DNA of 13,385 nucleotides from Campylobacterota bacterium (lineage in GTDB: Bacteria > Campylobacterota > Campylobacteria > Campylobacterales > Sulfurovaceae), in assembly GCA_030595845.1 (NCBI GenBank), contig JAUVCL010000046.1, positions 1-13,385 of the forward strand. The letters are read 5' to 3'. The translations under genes were made by a program, and so were the position numbers. How positions within the stretch are numbered: the stretch's first letter is position 1; each line of letters opens with the position of its first letter. The notes beneath the pieces are model-generated. The model was given only the letters and a program-made list of their open reading frames with translations. It was not told the origin of the DNA and did not search any database. Below, piece by piece: positions 6,419 to 13,240 of the stretch.

Positions 6419-7996
6419 ATGCAATTAAAACTTTTAGGTACTGTACTCTTTTCTATATTCATGTTTGGATGTGGAGGAGGTGGCGGTGATATTACTACAA
6501 CACCCCCCTCAACTGGATTTATCATCCTTTCGGGAAAAATTACTTATGATTTAGTACCTGTAAATAGTGACAATATTGGACTTGATTATGATAATATTCG
6601 TCAAGAAACAGTAAAAGGAGTGCAAGTTGATGCAATAGACAGTAGTAATGAAAGTGTAGCCTCTACTGTTACAGATAATATTGGTAATTATAGCTTTTCT
6701 GTACCAAATAACACAGTTATGAAGATACGTGTTCTTGCTAAAACTGCCAATAGTGGTACCGCAAACTGGGATGTAAAAGTAGTTGATAATACAAATAATA
6801 ATGCTTTGTATGTCATGGAAGGGGCATTGATATCAACGGCTACAACGGATGCTACACGTAATTTAAATGCCTCGTCTGGTTGGAGCGGAAGTAGTTATAC
6901 TACAAGTAGAGTGGCCGCTCCTTTTGCCATTTTAGATAATGCCTATAAGTCTATACAAAAAGTGCTAACTGCTACTCCAGATACAGTTTTCCCTCCTTTA
7001 TTTATAAACTGGTCCATTAATAATGTTTCTATCTCTGGAGATACCTCTCTTGGACAGATAACAACTTCACATTATACAAATAGTAACCTCTTCATTTTGG
7101 GAGATGCTGACAGTGACACCGATGAGTATGATGATCATGTTGTTACCCATGAATGGGGACACTATTATGAAGATAAACTCTCACGTTCGGACAGCATAGG
7201 TGGCCCACATGGCAGTGGAGAATCACTTGATATTCGGGTTGCCTTCAGTGAAGGTTTTGGAAATGCTTTTTCAGGTATGGTTCTTGATGCACCTGTTTAT
7301 TTTGATACGATGGGCGCAAGTCAAGCCAGTGGCTTTAGTTTTGATATGGAAAGTGAAGTACAAAACAATCCAGGTTGGTTCAGTGAAGCGTCTGTACAGC
7401 GTATATTGTATGACCTGTATGATGACAACAGTGATGGAAGTGATACTTTGAGTTTTGGTTTTGCACCTTTACATGCGATTTTTACCGGTACTCAAAAAAC
7501 AACCCCCGCCTTTACAAGTATTTTTAGTTTTATCACATTATTAAAAAATGAAAATACAGGTGATGAATCTGCCATAGATGCACTGGTACTCAGTGAGAAT
7601 ATTGCAACGATCACAGATATTTATGGCTTAGGTAGAGTTAGTAGAGCGGGTGATTATCCATATAATGACTTGACAGTTGGCATAGCACTTCCAGTGGTTA
7701 TTACAAATATTGATGGGGACTACAACAAATTAAGTAACCGTAAATATCTTAAATTTACAATTACGACAGCAGGAACTTACACTATAAAAGTACAACAAAC
7801 AAATGGAACGAGCAGTAACCCTGACTTTTATGTGTTTGATACCTCTCCCTTTAGTTTGGTAGATTTTTCAGATGGCCTGGTTGCGGGCGAGGAACAGAAA
7901 GATATAAGTCTCTCTACAGGGGAATATCTACTTGATGTTTCTGAATTTAATAATATCAACAATGCCCAATTGAATGTAAGCATCACGTTAAAATGA
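6419..7996 (+). CDS. Putative zinc metalloprotease lipoprotein (HEWGH)
   Basis: A 525-residue lipoprotein. The ATG at 6419 is chosen because it follows AGGAAGA (6407-6413) and starts a lipoprotein signal peptide (MQLKLLGTVLFSIFMFGC, lipidated Cys18, then a Gly run); the TTG at 6344 adds 25 residues ahead of it. Residues about 33-110 resemble a carboxypeptidase-regulatory/CNA-B-like beta domain (SGKITYDL to DNIGNYSFSVP). The catalytic-looking segment is DDHVVTHEWGHYYED with His244, Glu245 and His248, the HExxH zinc signature; Glu278 in VAFSEGFGNAFSG, 30 residues on, may be the third ligand as in gluzincins. Residues about 431-525 look like a bacterial pre-peptidase C-terminal (PPC) domain, with YLKFTITTAGTYTIKV and the GEYLLDVSEF end. 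The substrate is unknown; it probably acts at the outer membrane or outside. It is followed by a small exported protein 13 nt downstream, probably in one operon. Confidence 0.82.
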   Translation: MQLKLLGTVLFSIFMFGCGGGGGDITTTPPSTGFIILSGKITYDLVPVNSDNIGLDYDNIRQETVKGVQVDAIDSSNESVASTVTDNIGNYSFSVPNNTVMKIRVLAKTANSGTANWDVKVVDNTNNNALYVMEGALISTATTDATRNLNASSGWSGSSYTTSRVAAPFAILDNAYKSIQKVLTATPDTVFPPLFINWSINNVSISGDTSLGQITTSHYTNSNLFILGDADSDTDEYDDHVVTHEWGHYYEDKLSRSDSIGGPHGSGESLDIRVAFSEGFGNAFSGMVLDAPVYFDTMGASQASGFSFDMESEVQNNPGWFSEASVQRILYDLYDDNSDGSDTLSFGFAPLHAIFTGTQKTTPAFTSIFSFITLLKNENTGDESAIDALVLSENIATITDIYGLGRVSRAGDYPYNDLTVGIALPVVITNIDGDYNKLSNRKYLKFTITTAGTYTIKVQQTNGTSSNPDFYVFDTSPFSLVDFSDGLVAGEEQKDISLSTGEYLLDVSEFNNINNAQLNVSITLK

Positions 7997-8009
7997 TAAA
8001 GGATTTAAA

Positions 8010-8537
8010 ATGAAAATAACACATATATTATTAGTGAGCTCCCTGTTTTTAGGAACATCTGCTATGGCTTTGAGTGCAAAGGTTGAAAAACCTGTATTGG
8101 TCAAAGGAAGCAGTGTTGGAGAGTATGCTAAACCAGGGGCTCCTGTTGAGATGAGCTATACTTCTGAGCATGTAAGCGTGGGAGATGTGTCCAAGGTTGA
8201 TATTGTCTTGATATCTAGTGTTAAAACAGGAATGATGAAAGTCAAAGTGAAAGTAGATAAAGATCTGGAAGAAATCACAAATGTAGATAAACATCTTTCT
8301 TTTGATCTTACTCAAGGAGAAAAAGAGTATCCGTTACACTTGGAAGTATCAGCTGATGAAGATGGTTTGTATTATGTCCGTGTTATGGTAAATATAAAAG
8401 GTAAGGGTATGAGAGCCTTTGCAGTCCCCGTTTATGTCGGTAAAGGAACACTTAGAAAAAACAAAGCGACTATTGAAAAAACAAAAAGTGGAGAAAATAT
8501 CACTGTCTTCTCGGCAGAAGAGACGATCATAAAATAA
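8010..8537 (+). CDS. Exported beta-rich protein of unknown function
   Basis: A 175-residue protein with an N-terminal signal peptide (MKITHILLVSSLFLGTSAMA, likely cleaved before LSAK). The start at 8010 is supported by AAAGGA about 5 nt upstream. The mature part alternates short hydrophobic strands and polar turns (KVDIVLISS, MMKVKVKVDKD, EYPLHLEVSADEDGLYYVRVMV, FAVPVYVG), which suggests an Ig-like beta-sandwich. There are no cysteines or catalytic-looking motifs. The gap to the metalloprotease gene is 13 nt, with no promoter between, so the two are probably co-expressed. A role as substrate, inhibitor or chaperone of the protease is possible but only inferred from position. I do not recognise the family with certainty. 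Confidence 0.8.
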   Translation: MKITHILLVSSLFLGTSAMALSAKVEKPVLVKGSSVGEYAKPGAPVEMSYTSEHVSVGDVSKVDIVLISSVKTGMMKVKVKVDKDLEEITNVDKHLSFDLTQGEKEYPLHLEVSADEDGLYYVRVMVNIKGKGMRAFAVPVYVGKGTLRKNKATIEKTKSGENITVFSAEETIIK

Positions 8538-8578
8538 GGGCATCTCTAATAACCCTAGTCTTAGTGACTCTCTTTTTT
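8537..8578 (+). terminator. Weak possible terminator between convergent genes
   Basis: After the stop of the exported-protein gene come two small candidate hairpins, AGGG (8537-8540) with CCCT (8553-8556), and AGTC (8557-8560) with GACT (8566-8569). The second is followed by CTC and seven T residues. The stems are only 4 bp and overlap the end of murA, so this is a weak call. Confidence 0.3.
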
Positions 8579-9829
8579 TCTCACAATATTTGCACCCAGT
8601 GCAGAGAGTTTCCCTTCCAAATTATCATATCCTCGGTCTAAGTGGTAAATACGTCTGACTCTTGTTGTTCCTTCTGCTACCATAGCGGCTAGAACGAGCG
8701 CAGAGCTAGCTCTTAGGTCTGTTGCCATAACATCTGCACCATAAAGCTCTTCAACTCCTTTTACTGCTGCAGTACTCCCTTTAAGCCAAATGTCTGCACC
8801 TAAACGGTTAAGTTCACTGACATGCATAAAACGGTTTTCAAAAAGACGCTCTTCTATGAGACTTTCACCCTCTGCCATCACAGCTAAAGCCATGAACTGT
8901 GCCTGCATATCTGTAGGAAAACCAGGATACTCAATAGTGATGAGATTGACAGGTTTTAGTTTTTCTGCAGGGTAGATGGTCATACTTGTCTCTTTTAGGT
9001 CAAAGGTACAACCCATGGACTCCAGTTTATCAATGGATGCTGAGAGGTGTTGAGGGTTTACCTTGTCCAGGGTTATAGTTGAATGGGTAATGGCCCCTGC
9101 ACAAAGGTAAGTACCTGCTTCAATTCGGTCAGGGATGATGTTAACAGGTTTAAAGAGCAGGGGTTTACCATCTGTACCCTCTATTGTAAGTTCATTACTA
9201 CCTATACCTTCGATCTTGACACCTGCAGCAGCTATCATTTCGCACAGTTGTACTACTTCAGGTTCTTTTGCTGCATTGACAATGGTTGTAGTTCCTTTAG
9301 CTAAAGCTGCAGCCATGACAATATTTTCAGTTCCACCTACGGTTATCTTGTCAAAGATGATCTTTGCTCCATGAAGTCCATTGGGTGCTTCTGCACGTAC
9401 ATATCCGCCTTTGATCTCTATATGGGCACCCATAGATTCAAGGGCTTTGAGGTGTAAGTCAATAGGGCGCTGTCCAATGGCACAACCACCAGGTAAAGAG
9501 ACTTCACATTCACCAAATCTTGCAAGCAGGGGACCCAGTACTAAAATAGATGCTCTCATTTGTGAAACGATCTCATAAACTGCTTTGGTTGAAGTGATAC
9601 TTCCGTTGTTGATATGTGCAACAGTATCTTGATGGTCTACATCTCCACCAAGCATAGTAAGCAATTTTAGTAGCGTTCTGATATCTACAACGTTGGGTAA
9701 ATTAGTGAGAATAACTTCCTTGTCACTCAATATAGTAGCTGCGATAATAGGAAGGGCTGCATTTTTTGCACCAGATATTTTTACATTTCCACTTAATTTT
9801 TTTCCACCAACTATTTCTAAATAATCCAT
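8561..9829 (-). CDS. murA: UDP-N-acetylglucosamine 1-carboxyvinyltransferase MurA
   Basis: MurA performs the first committed step of peptidoglycan synthesis in the cytoplasm: it transfers enolpyruvate from phosphoenolpyruvate to UDP-GlcNAc. The 422-residue protein has full normal length. It has GAKNAALPI with Lys22-Asn23 (same positions as in E. coli), RASILVLGPLLAR at 92-104, the catalytic loop PGGCAIGQRPIDLHL with Cys116, and PGFPTDMQAQFMALA with the Asp that serves as general base. A Cys rather than Asp at 116 is the form normally sensitive to fosfomycin. The ATG at 9829 follows GAGGA about 8-9 nt upstream. It converges with the exported-protein gene (23 nt between the coding ends) and diverges from the gene at 10075 across an unusual AT-rich intergenic region. 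It seems to be transcribed alone within this window. Confidence 0.97.
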   Translation of the reverse strand: MDYLEIVGGKKLSGNVKISGAKNAALPIIAATILSDKEVILTNLPNVVDIRTLLKLLTMLGGDVDHQDTVAHINNGSITSTKAVYEIVSQMRASILVLGPLLARFGECEVSLPGGCAIGQRPIDLHLKALESMGAHIEIKGGYVRAEAPNGLHGAKIIFDKITVGGTENIVMAAALAKGTTTIVNAAKEPEVVQLCEMIAAAGVKIEGIGSNELTIEGTDGKPLLFKPVNIIPDRIEAGTYLCAGAITHSTITLDKVNPQHLSASIDKLESMGCTFDLKETSMTIYPAEKLKPVNLITIEYPGFPTDMQAQFMALAVMAEGESLIEERLFENRFMHVSELNRLGADIWLKGSTAAVKGVEELYGADVMATDLRASSALVLAAMVAEGTTRVRRIYHLDRGYDNLEGKLSALGANIVRKKESH

Positions 9830-9857
9830 TCATTTCATCCTCATATAATATTGTTAG

Positions 9858-9863
9858 ATTTTA
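9858..9863 (-). promoter_or_regulatory. Possible -10 element of murA
   Basis: On the minus strand TTTTTAGATAAAAT gives a TAAAAT -10 with a T-rich upstream part, 28 nt before the murA ATG. It lies inside a small inverted repeat (GATTTT at 9857-9862 and AAAATC at 9868-9873). A reasonable but not perfect match. Confidence 0.45.
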
Positions 9864-9919
9864 TCTAAAAATCAATTAGATGTGCCCTAAATTAGAGTAT
9901 CATGAAAGATTAAATACTA

Positions 9920-9977
9920 AATAATATCAAGAAATTTTTCTATTTTAACATTAAAAAATAGAAAAATTGATATTATT
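9920..9977. repeat. 58-nt AT-only inverted repeat (bulged hairpin) in the murA upstream region
   Basis: AATAATATCAA (9920-9930) pairs with TTGATATTATT (9967-9977), and TTTTTCTATTTT (9935-9946) pairs with AAAATAGAAAAA (9955-9966). This makes 23 paired bases, a 4-nt bulge GAAA (9931-9934) and an 8-nt loop. It lacks the GC-rich stem of a standard terminator. It lies about 90 nt upstream of murA and about 100 nt upstream of the gene at 10075. It may be a protein-binding site, a cruciform former, or the relic of a small inverted-repeat element. Confidence 0.85.
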
Positions 9978-9984
9978 CACTATA

Positions 9985-10007
9985 GTTTAATGATATTATA
10001 ATTAAAC
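9985..10007. promoter_or_regulatory. Operator-like palindrome overlapping a TATAAT
   Basis: GTTTAAT (9985-9991) and ATTAAAC (10001-10007) form a perfect 7-bp inverted repeat around a 9-nt spacer, 23 nt in all. It covers a TATAAT at 9997-10002 on the plus strand, so a protein bound here would block a promoter for the gene at 10075. The nonamer TGATATTAT occurs at 9968-9976 and 9991-9999, and in reverse at 9921-9929. The regulator is not identified. Confidence 0.5.
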
Positions 10008-10074
10008 CTGATGTATTATATTTCTTAATATGTACTCAATAAGGGCTGTATGCCCCATATTTTAAGGGACGAGA

Positions 10075-10644
10075 ATGTCGAGTAGTCTAGATAAATTAAA
10101 AGCACTGACCAGTCGTTTGGAAGATAAGTTAGAGCAGAAAGAGAAAGCTCAACCTGTTGTATCTCCGCTAAAAGAAGTCGTAAAAAGTGTAAAAGAAAAA
10201 CCTGTTCAAAAACCTGTGACAAAGCCTGTAAAAGATTTAAAAATAAGTAGTGATACCGTTCGTGAAGAAAATACTATACGGGTGAAACAACTGTATGAAA
10301 AATTGAAAATATTTGAAAAGTCTCCAGACATCAATAAGATATTTATTTATAAAGCGATGAACCTTTCAGGTATTGGATTGAAAGAAGATGATTTTGGTCA
10401 AGTGCGTGAAGGTAAATATATTCAAATTATTGCTATTACCTATGAGCCAGATAAGAACGGTAAGAAAAAAGCAAAAAATATCTCTTTGGGCTACTTTGGT
10501 AAAGCAGAGACTTTGGATGCTACCTTAAAAAATGAGATCATAGAATTTGTTTTACGCTGGCGTTATGAAAAAGCATTTCAGAATGTGGCACACTATAAAG
10601 ATCTTATTTCAAAAGTTGAAACACCCTCAAATGCACTATTTTAA
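10075..10644 (+). CDS. Conserved-looking protein of unknown function (189 aa)
   Basis: A 189-residue cytoplasmic protein with no signal peptide or membrane segment. The start at 10075 has a good AAGGGA ribosome site (10064-10069). Residues 1-25 form a charged helix (SSSLDKLKALTSRLEDKLEQ); about 26-58 is a low-complexity linker of Lys, Pro and Val with repeated KPV (PVQKPVTKPVKDL); about 60-189 looks like a folded domain with YIQIIAITYEPDKNGKKKAK, ISLGYFGKAETLD and a final helical part including FVLRWRYEKAFQN. A flexible linker between a helix and a domain suggests an adaptor or regulator, but I recognise no family. The leader of about 65 nt contains a small GGGC-TGTAT-GCCC hairpin. The next gene begins about 65 nt downstream and has its own promoter-like TACAAT. 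Confidence 0.75.
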   Translation: MSSSLDKLKALTSRLEDKLEQKEKAQPVVSPLKEVVKSVKEKPVQKPVTKPVKDLKISSDTVREENTIRVKQLYEKLKIFEKSPDINKIFIYKAMNLSGIGLKEDDFGQVREGKYIQIIAITYEPDKNGKKKAKNISLGYFGKAETLDATLKNEIIEFVLRWRYEKAFQNVAHYKDLISKVETPSNALF

Positions 10645-10673
10645 ATTTTAGTGTATTTTCTACTTTAATTTGT

Positions 10674-10679
10674 TACAAT
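10674..10679 (+). promoter_or_regulatory. Possible promoter of the small unknown gene and helicase
   Basis: TACAAT preceded by TTTGT (TTTGTTACAAT) resembles the Campylobacterota -10 motif with one mismatch from TATAAT. It ends 30 nt before the chosen ATG at 10710 and lies in the 59-65-nt gap after the previous gene. Confidence 0.4.
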
Positions 10680-10709
10680 ATTCTTCTAATTTTACTATCT
10701 AGGATGGCA

Positions 10710-11048
10710 ATGCATATCGATCTTACACCAGAAGCACTTTTAGTTCAGCTTGGCTATACAAAAAGTGACCAAACACTTAAACAAATCAATGATATCATCT
10801 CAAATACAGATGGTTTAATGAGTTTTTCTCAACATATTCCTTCTTTTAGCGATGCTTTGGCCGTAGAAAAAGGTTTTATAGCAATGTCAAACTCTGAAGA
10901 TCACTTAAAGATCAAATGTGATGAAGACAGTTCTGCAGATAACCTTTCTGCCTTTACTGCATTAGTTAAACACTGGGCAGAGAAATATAAGCTCGAACTT
11001 AAAAAAGTAGAGAACAAAAACACTTACTACATTATCGGTCAGCATTAA
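10710..11048 (+). CDS. Small protein of unknown function upstream of helicase (112 aa)
   Basis: The frame has ATGs at 10704 and 10710. I prefer 10710 because the AGGA at 10701-10704 then sits 5 nt upstream, while it overlaps the first ATG; the choice changes only two residues. The product (MHIDLTPEALLVQLGYTKSD to the end TYYIIGQH) is acidic, without signal peptide or membrane segment. It appears mixed alpha/beta, with a central stretch GFIAMSNSEDHLKIKC and an amphipathic helix AFTALVKHWAEKYKLEL. I know no family for it. Its stop codon TAA (11046-11048) is directly followed, in the same frame, by the TTG start of the helicase gene, which suggests tight translational coupling and perhaps a role linked to the helicase. 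Confidence 0.75.
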   Translation: MHIDLTPEALLVQLGYTKSDQTLKQINDIISNTDGLMSFSQHIPSFSDALAVEKGFIAMSNSEDHLKIKCDEDSSADNLSAFTALVKHWAEKYKLELKKVENKNTYYIIGQH

Positions 11049-13121
11049 TTGCCACTTAGCTCTCTGAACGATGAGCAGCTTAGTGCTGCTACAGCACCTT
11101 TAGGACATAACCTTATCATAGCCTCAGCAGGTACAGGAAAGACATCTACCATTGTTGGGCGTATTGCTCATCTTTTACATAGTGGGGTAGAGCCTTCGAG
11201 TATTTTACTGTTGACATTTACGAATAAGGCAGCTGGGGAAATGATAGCACGTCTTGAACGTTATTTTCCCAAAAAAATAGTGAGTAAGATAGAATCAGGG
11301 ACTTTTCATGCGGTCTCTTATCGTTGGCTTAAAGAGATCTATCCAAATCTTGCACTCAAACAGCCTTCAGAACTCAAAACTCTTTTTAGAAGTATCTACG
11401 AAAAACGGAATTTTGAACGTATGAATCTTGCGATGCAGCCTTTTTCAGCGACTTTCCTCTATGAACAGTATTCTCTTTATCAGAATGCCTCTTTAGAGGG
11501 CTTTGATGTATGGTTTTTAGAAAAGTATCCTGAGCATGAACCTGTTATGGATATCTATATGCATATCGCTGAGGAGTTTGAAAAAGAGAAAATAGACTAT
11601 GGGTTTGCCTCATTTAACGATTTGTTGCTGAGAATGAAAAGTTATTTGGAAGAACATACCATACCGTTTAAGGAAGTACTGGTAGATGAGTATCAAGATA
11701 CCAATACCTTGCAAAGTGCACTTATTGATACACTTAAACCGGATTCTTTGTTTTGTGTGGGAGATTATGACCAGAGTATCTATGCGTTTAATGGGGCTAA
11801 CATTCAAAATATCGCTACCTATTCAACACGGTATTCCAATGCGAAAGTATTTACTTTAAAAACCAATTACCGCTCTACTGCACCCATACTCTCATTAGCA
11901 AACCGTGTCATAGAACGGAATGAACGTATCTATCCCAAAAAACTTGAAGTAGGACGTGTAGTGAAAAGTTACCCGCCTAAACTTCTCATGTATAATGATC
12001 TCTTTGAGCAGTATCAGTCCATTGCACATGGTATTAAACAAACCCATGTACCCAATGACCAGATAGCCGTCATTTTTAGAAATAACTCTTCTGCAGATGG
12101 TGTGGAAGCAAGTTTAAGAGAATATGGTATTCCTTGTAAACGTAAGGGTGGAACCAGTTTTTTTGATGCAAAAGAGATCAAGTTCTTACTTGACCTGATG
12201 GCACTGCTGGTAAACCCTAAAGATATGATGGCGTTTATTCATGTTTTTGAATATGCAAGAGGGGTAGGTTCTGCACTTTCAAAAGAGTTTTTTCAGTGTC
12301 TCTTGCATTTTGGAAAGGGTAATCTCATGCAGGGAATACTTTATCCAAAAGTACACGATCTACCAAAACTAAATCCAAACAAAAATATACAGCTCGGACT
12401 GTTTGATGATGACAATGAAATAGGTTCAGCAGCACGCTTTAAACTCTTGAATCTGGAGAGTTCAATCTATAAGCATCCTTTATTGAAGCATCCTAAATTG
12501 ACCCATGATGGTGTGATTTTTTTCAGAGAATTTTATACGCTTATGCGGTCTTTACACACGTTAGAAAAGCCTTCAGATATTCTAAAAGAGGCTATAAATT
12601 CTTCTCTTTACAAAGGTATTGTGGAACTGCTTTCTATACAGAGGGGACGACTTAAGTCTGGAGAAGTTGATGAAGAGAAGAAGAAGCAGGCGAAAGAACG
12701 CATAAACAGAAAAGCAAGATTATTACTTGATCTTTCGCGTCAGTACAAAGAATTAAGGCGTTTTGTCAATGCTATGGTACTTGGAGGCAATGAATTGAGT
12801 GAGGGAGAAGGGGTAAACCTTCTGACAGTACATGCAAGTAAAGGTTTAGAGTTTCCAGAAGTGTACGTGATAGACCTGGTAGACGGTCGTTTTCCCAATA
12901 GAAAAATGATGTCAAGCATAGAAGAGGAGAGACGTTTGTTTTATGTAGCCGTAACACGGGCTAAAGACAGACTCTACCTTTCTTTGGCCAAATTTGATCG
13001 AGTCAAAAAGATAGACTACAAACCCTCACAGTTTTTACATGAAGCAGGGCTGATAAAAGGGGAGTTTGTAGAGCCTGAGGTTAAAGAGAAAAAGCCTAAA
13101 AAAGTTAAAGAAGATTCTTAG
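11049..13121 (+). CDS. UvrD/Rep/PcrA-type superfamily 1A DNA helicase
   Basis: ATP-driven 3'-to-5' DNA helicase of 690 residues, the normal size for Rep/PcrA/UvrD, expected to act in replication-fork rescue and repair. Motifs in order: Q motif LNDEQLSA (6-13), Walker A ASAGTGKTST (25-34), motif Ia LLTFTNKAAGEM (54-65), GTFHAVSYR (84-92), Walker B VDEYQDTN (212-219), GDYDQSIYAFNGA (about 238-250), TNYRS (about 272-276), VNLLTVHASKGLEFPEVYVI (about 589-608) and EEERRLFYVAVTRAKDRLYL (about 625-644). All catalytic residues seen are intact. The Lys/Glu-rich C-terminal tail (VEPEVKEKKPKKVKEDS) is as in many relatives, where it contacts partners. The start is TTG, the first codon after the upstream TAA; no ATG lies ahead of Walker A and no clear ribosome site is visible, so translation may depend on the upstream gene. 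Which subgroup it belongs to cannot be settled here. Confidence 0.93.
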   Translation: MPLSSLNDEQLSAATAPLGHNLIIASAGTGKTSTIVGRIAHLLHSGVEPSSILLLTFTNKAAGEMIARLERYFPKKIVSKIESGTFHAVSYRWLKEIYPNLALKQPSELKTLFRSIYEKRNFERMNLAMQPFSATFLYEQYSLYQNASLEGFDVWFLEKYPEHEPVMDIYMHIAEEFEKEKIDYGFASFNDLLLRMKSYLEEHTIPFKEVLVDEYQDTNTLQSALIDTLKPDSLFCVGDYDQSIYAFNGANIQNIATYSTRYSNAKVFTLKTNYRSTAPILSLANRVIERNERIYPKKLEVGRVVKSYPPKLLMYNDLFEQYQSIAHGIKQTHVPNDQIAVIFRNNSSADGVEASLREYGIPCKRKGGTSFFDAKEIKFLLDLMALLVNPKDMMAFIHVFEYARGVGSALSKEFFQCLLHFGKGNLMQGILYPKVHDLPKLNPNKNIQLGLFDDDNEIGSAARFKLLNLESSIYKHPLLKHPKLTHDGVIFFREFYTLMRSLHTLEKPSDILKEAINSSLYKGIVELLSIQRGRLKSGEVDEEKKKQAKERINRKARLLLDLSRQYKELRRFVNAMVLGGNELSEGEGVNLLTVHASKGLEFPEVYVIDLVDGRFPNRKMMSSIEEERRLFYVAVTRAKDRLYLSLAKFDRVKKIDYKPSQFLHEAGLIKGEFVEPEVKEKKPKKVKEDS

Positions 13122-13129
13122 TAGAATCT
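13112..13129. repeat. Palindrome across the helicase stop codon
   Basis: AGATTCT (13112-13118) and AGAATCT (13123-13129) form a perfect 7-bp stem with a 4-nt loop that holds the TAG stop. No run of T follows, so it is not a standard terminator, but together with the next hairpins it may end or protect the helicase transcript. Confidence 0.6.
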
Positions 13130-13134
13130 CTCCT

Positions 13135-13240
13135 CGTTCCATCTCTCCCGAGATGTAACGCATATATCAATTCAAGTAACAAAGAGATTCCCATAAACAC
13201 AATGCTGTATATGCGTTCCACCTCAGGAGAGGTGGAACGC
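13135..13240. repeat. Pair of related hairpins in inverted orientation (BIME-like)
   Basis: The left unit has CGTTCCATCTC (13135-13145), loop TCCC, GAGATGTAACG (13150-13160), an 11-bp stem with one mismatch. The right unit has GCGTTCCACCTC (13213-13224), loop AGGA, GAGGTGGAACGC (13229-13240), a perfect 12-bp stem. The two units are also inverted copies of each other: 13135-13166 matches the reverse complement of 13208-13239 at 28 of 32 positions, including the outer ATATA. One pair of differences is compensatory (T-A in the left stem, C-G in the right). A 41-nt centre separates them. This design resembles REP/BIME elements or a small non-autonomous inverted-repeat element. Confidence 0.85.

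Noticed and set aside
8790..9578. Several short plus-strand ORFs within murA
   Set aside because: They are antisense shadows of a full-length, well-conserved enzyme and show no own signals.
10043..10069. Attenuator-like switch in the leader of the gene at 10075 (GGGC/GCCC against CCC/GGG of the ribosome site)
   Set aside because: The competing stems have only 3-4 pairs; too weak to claim a riboswitch or RNA thermometer from sequence alone.
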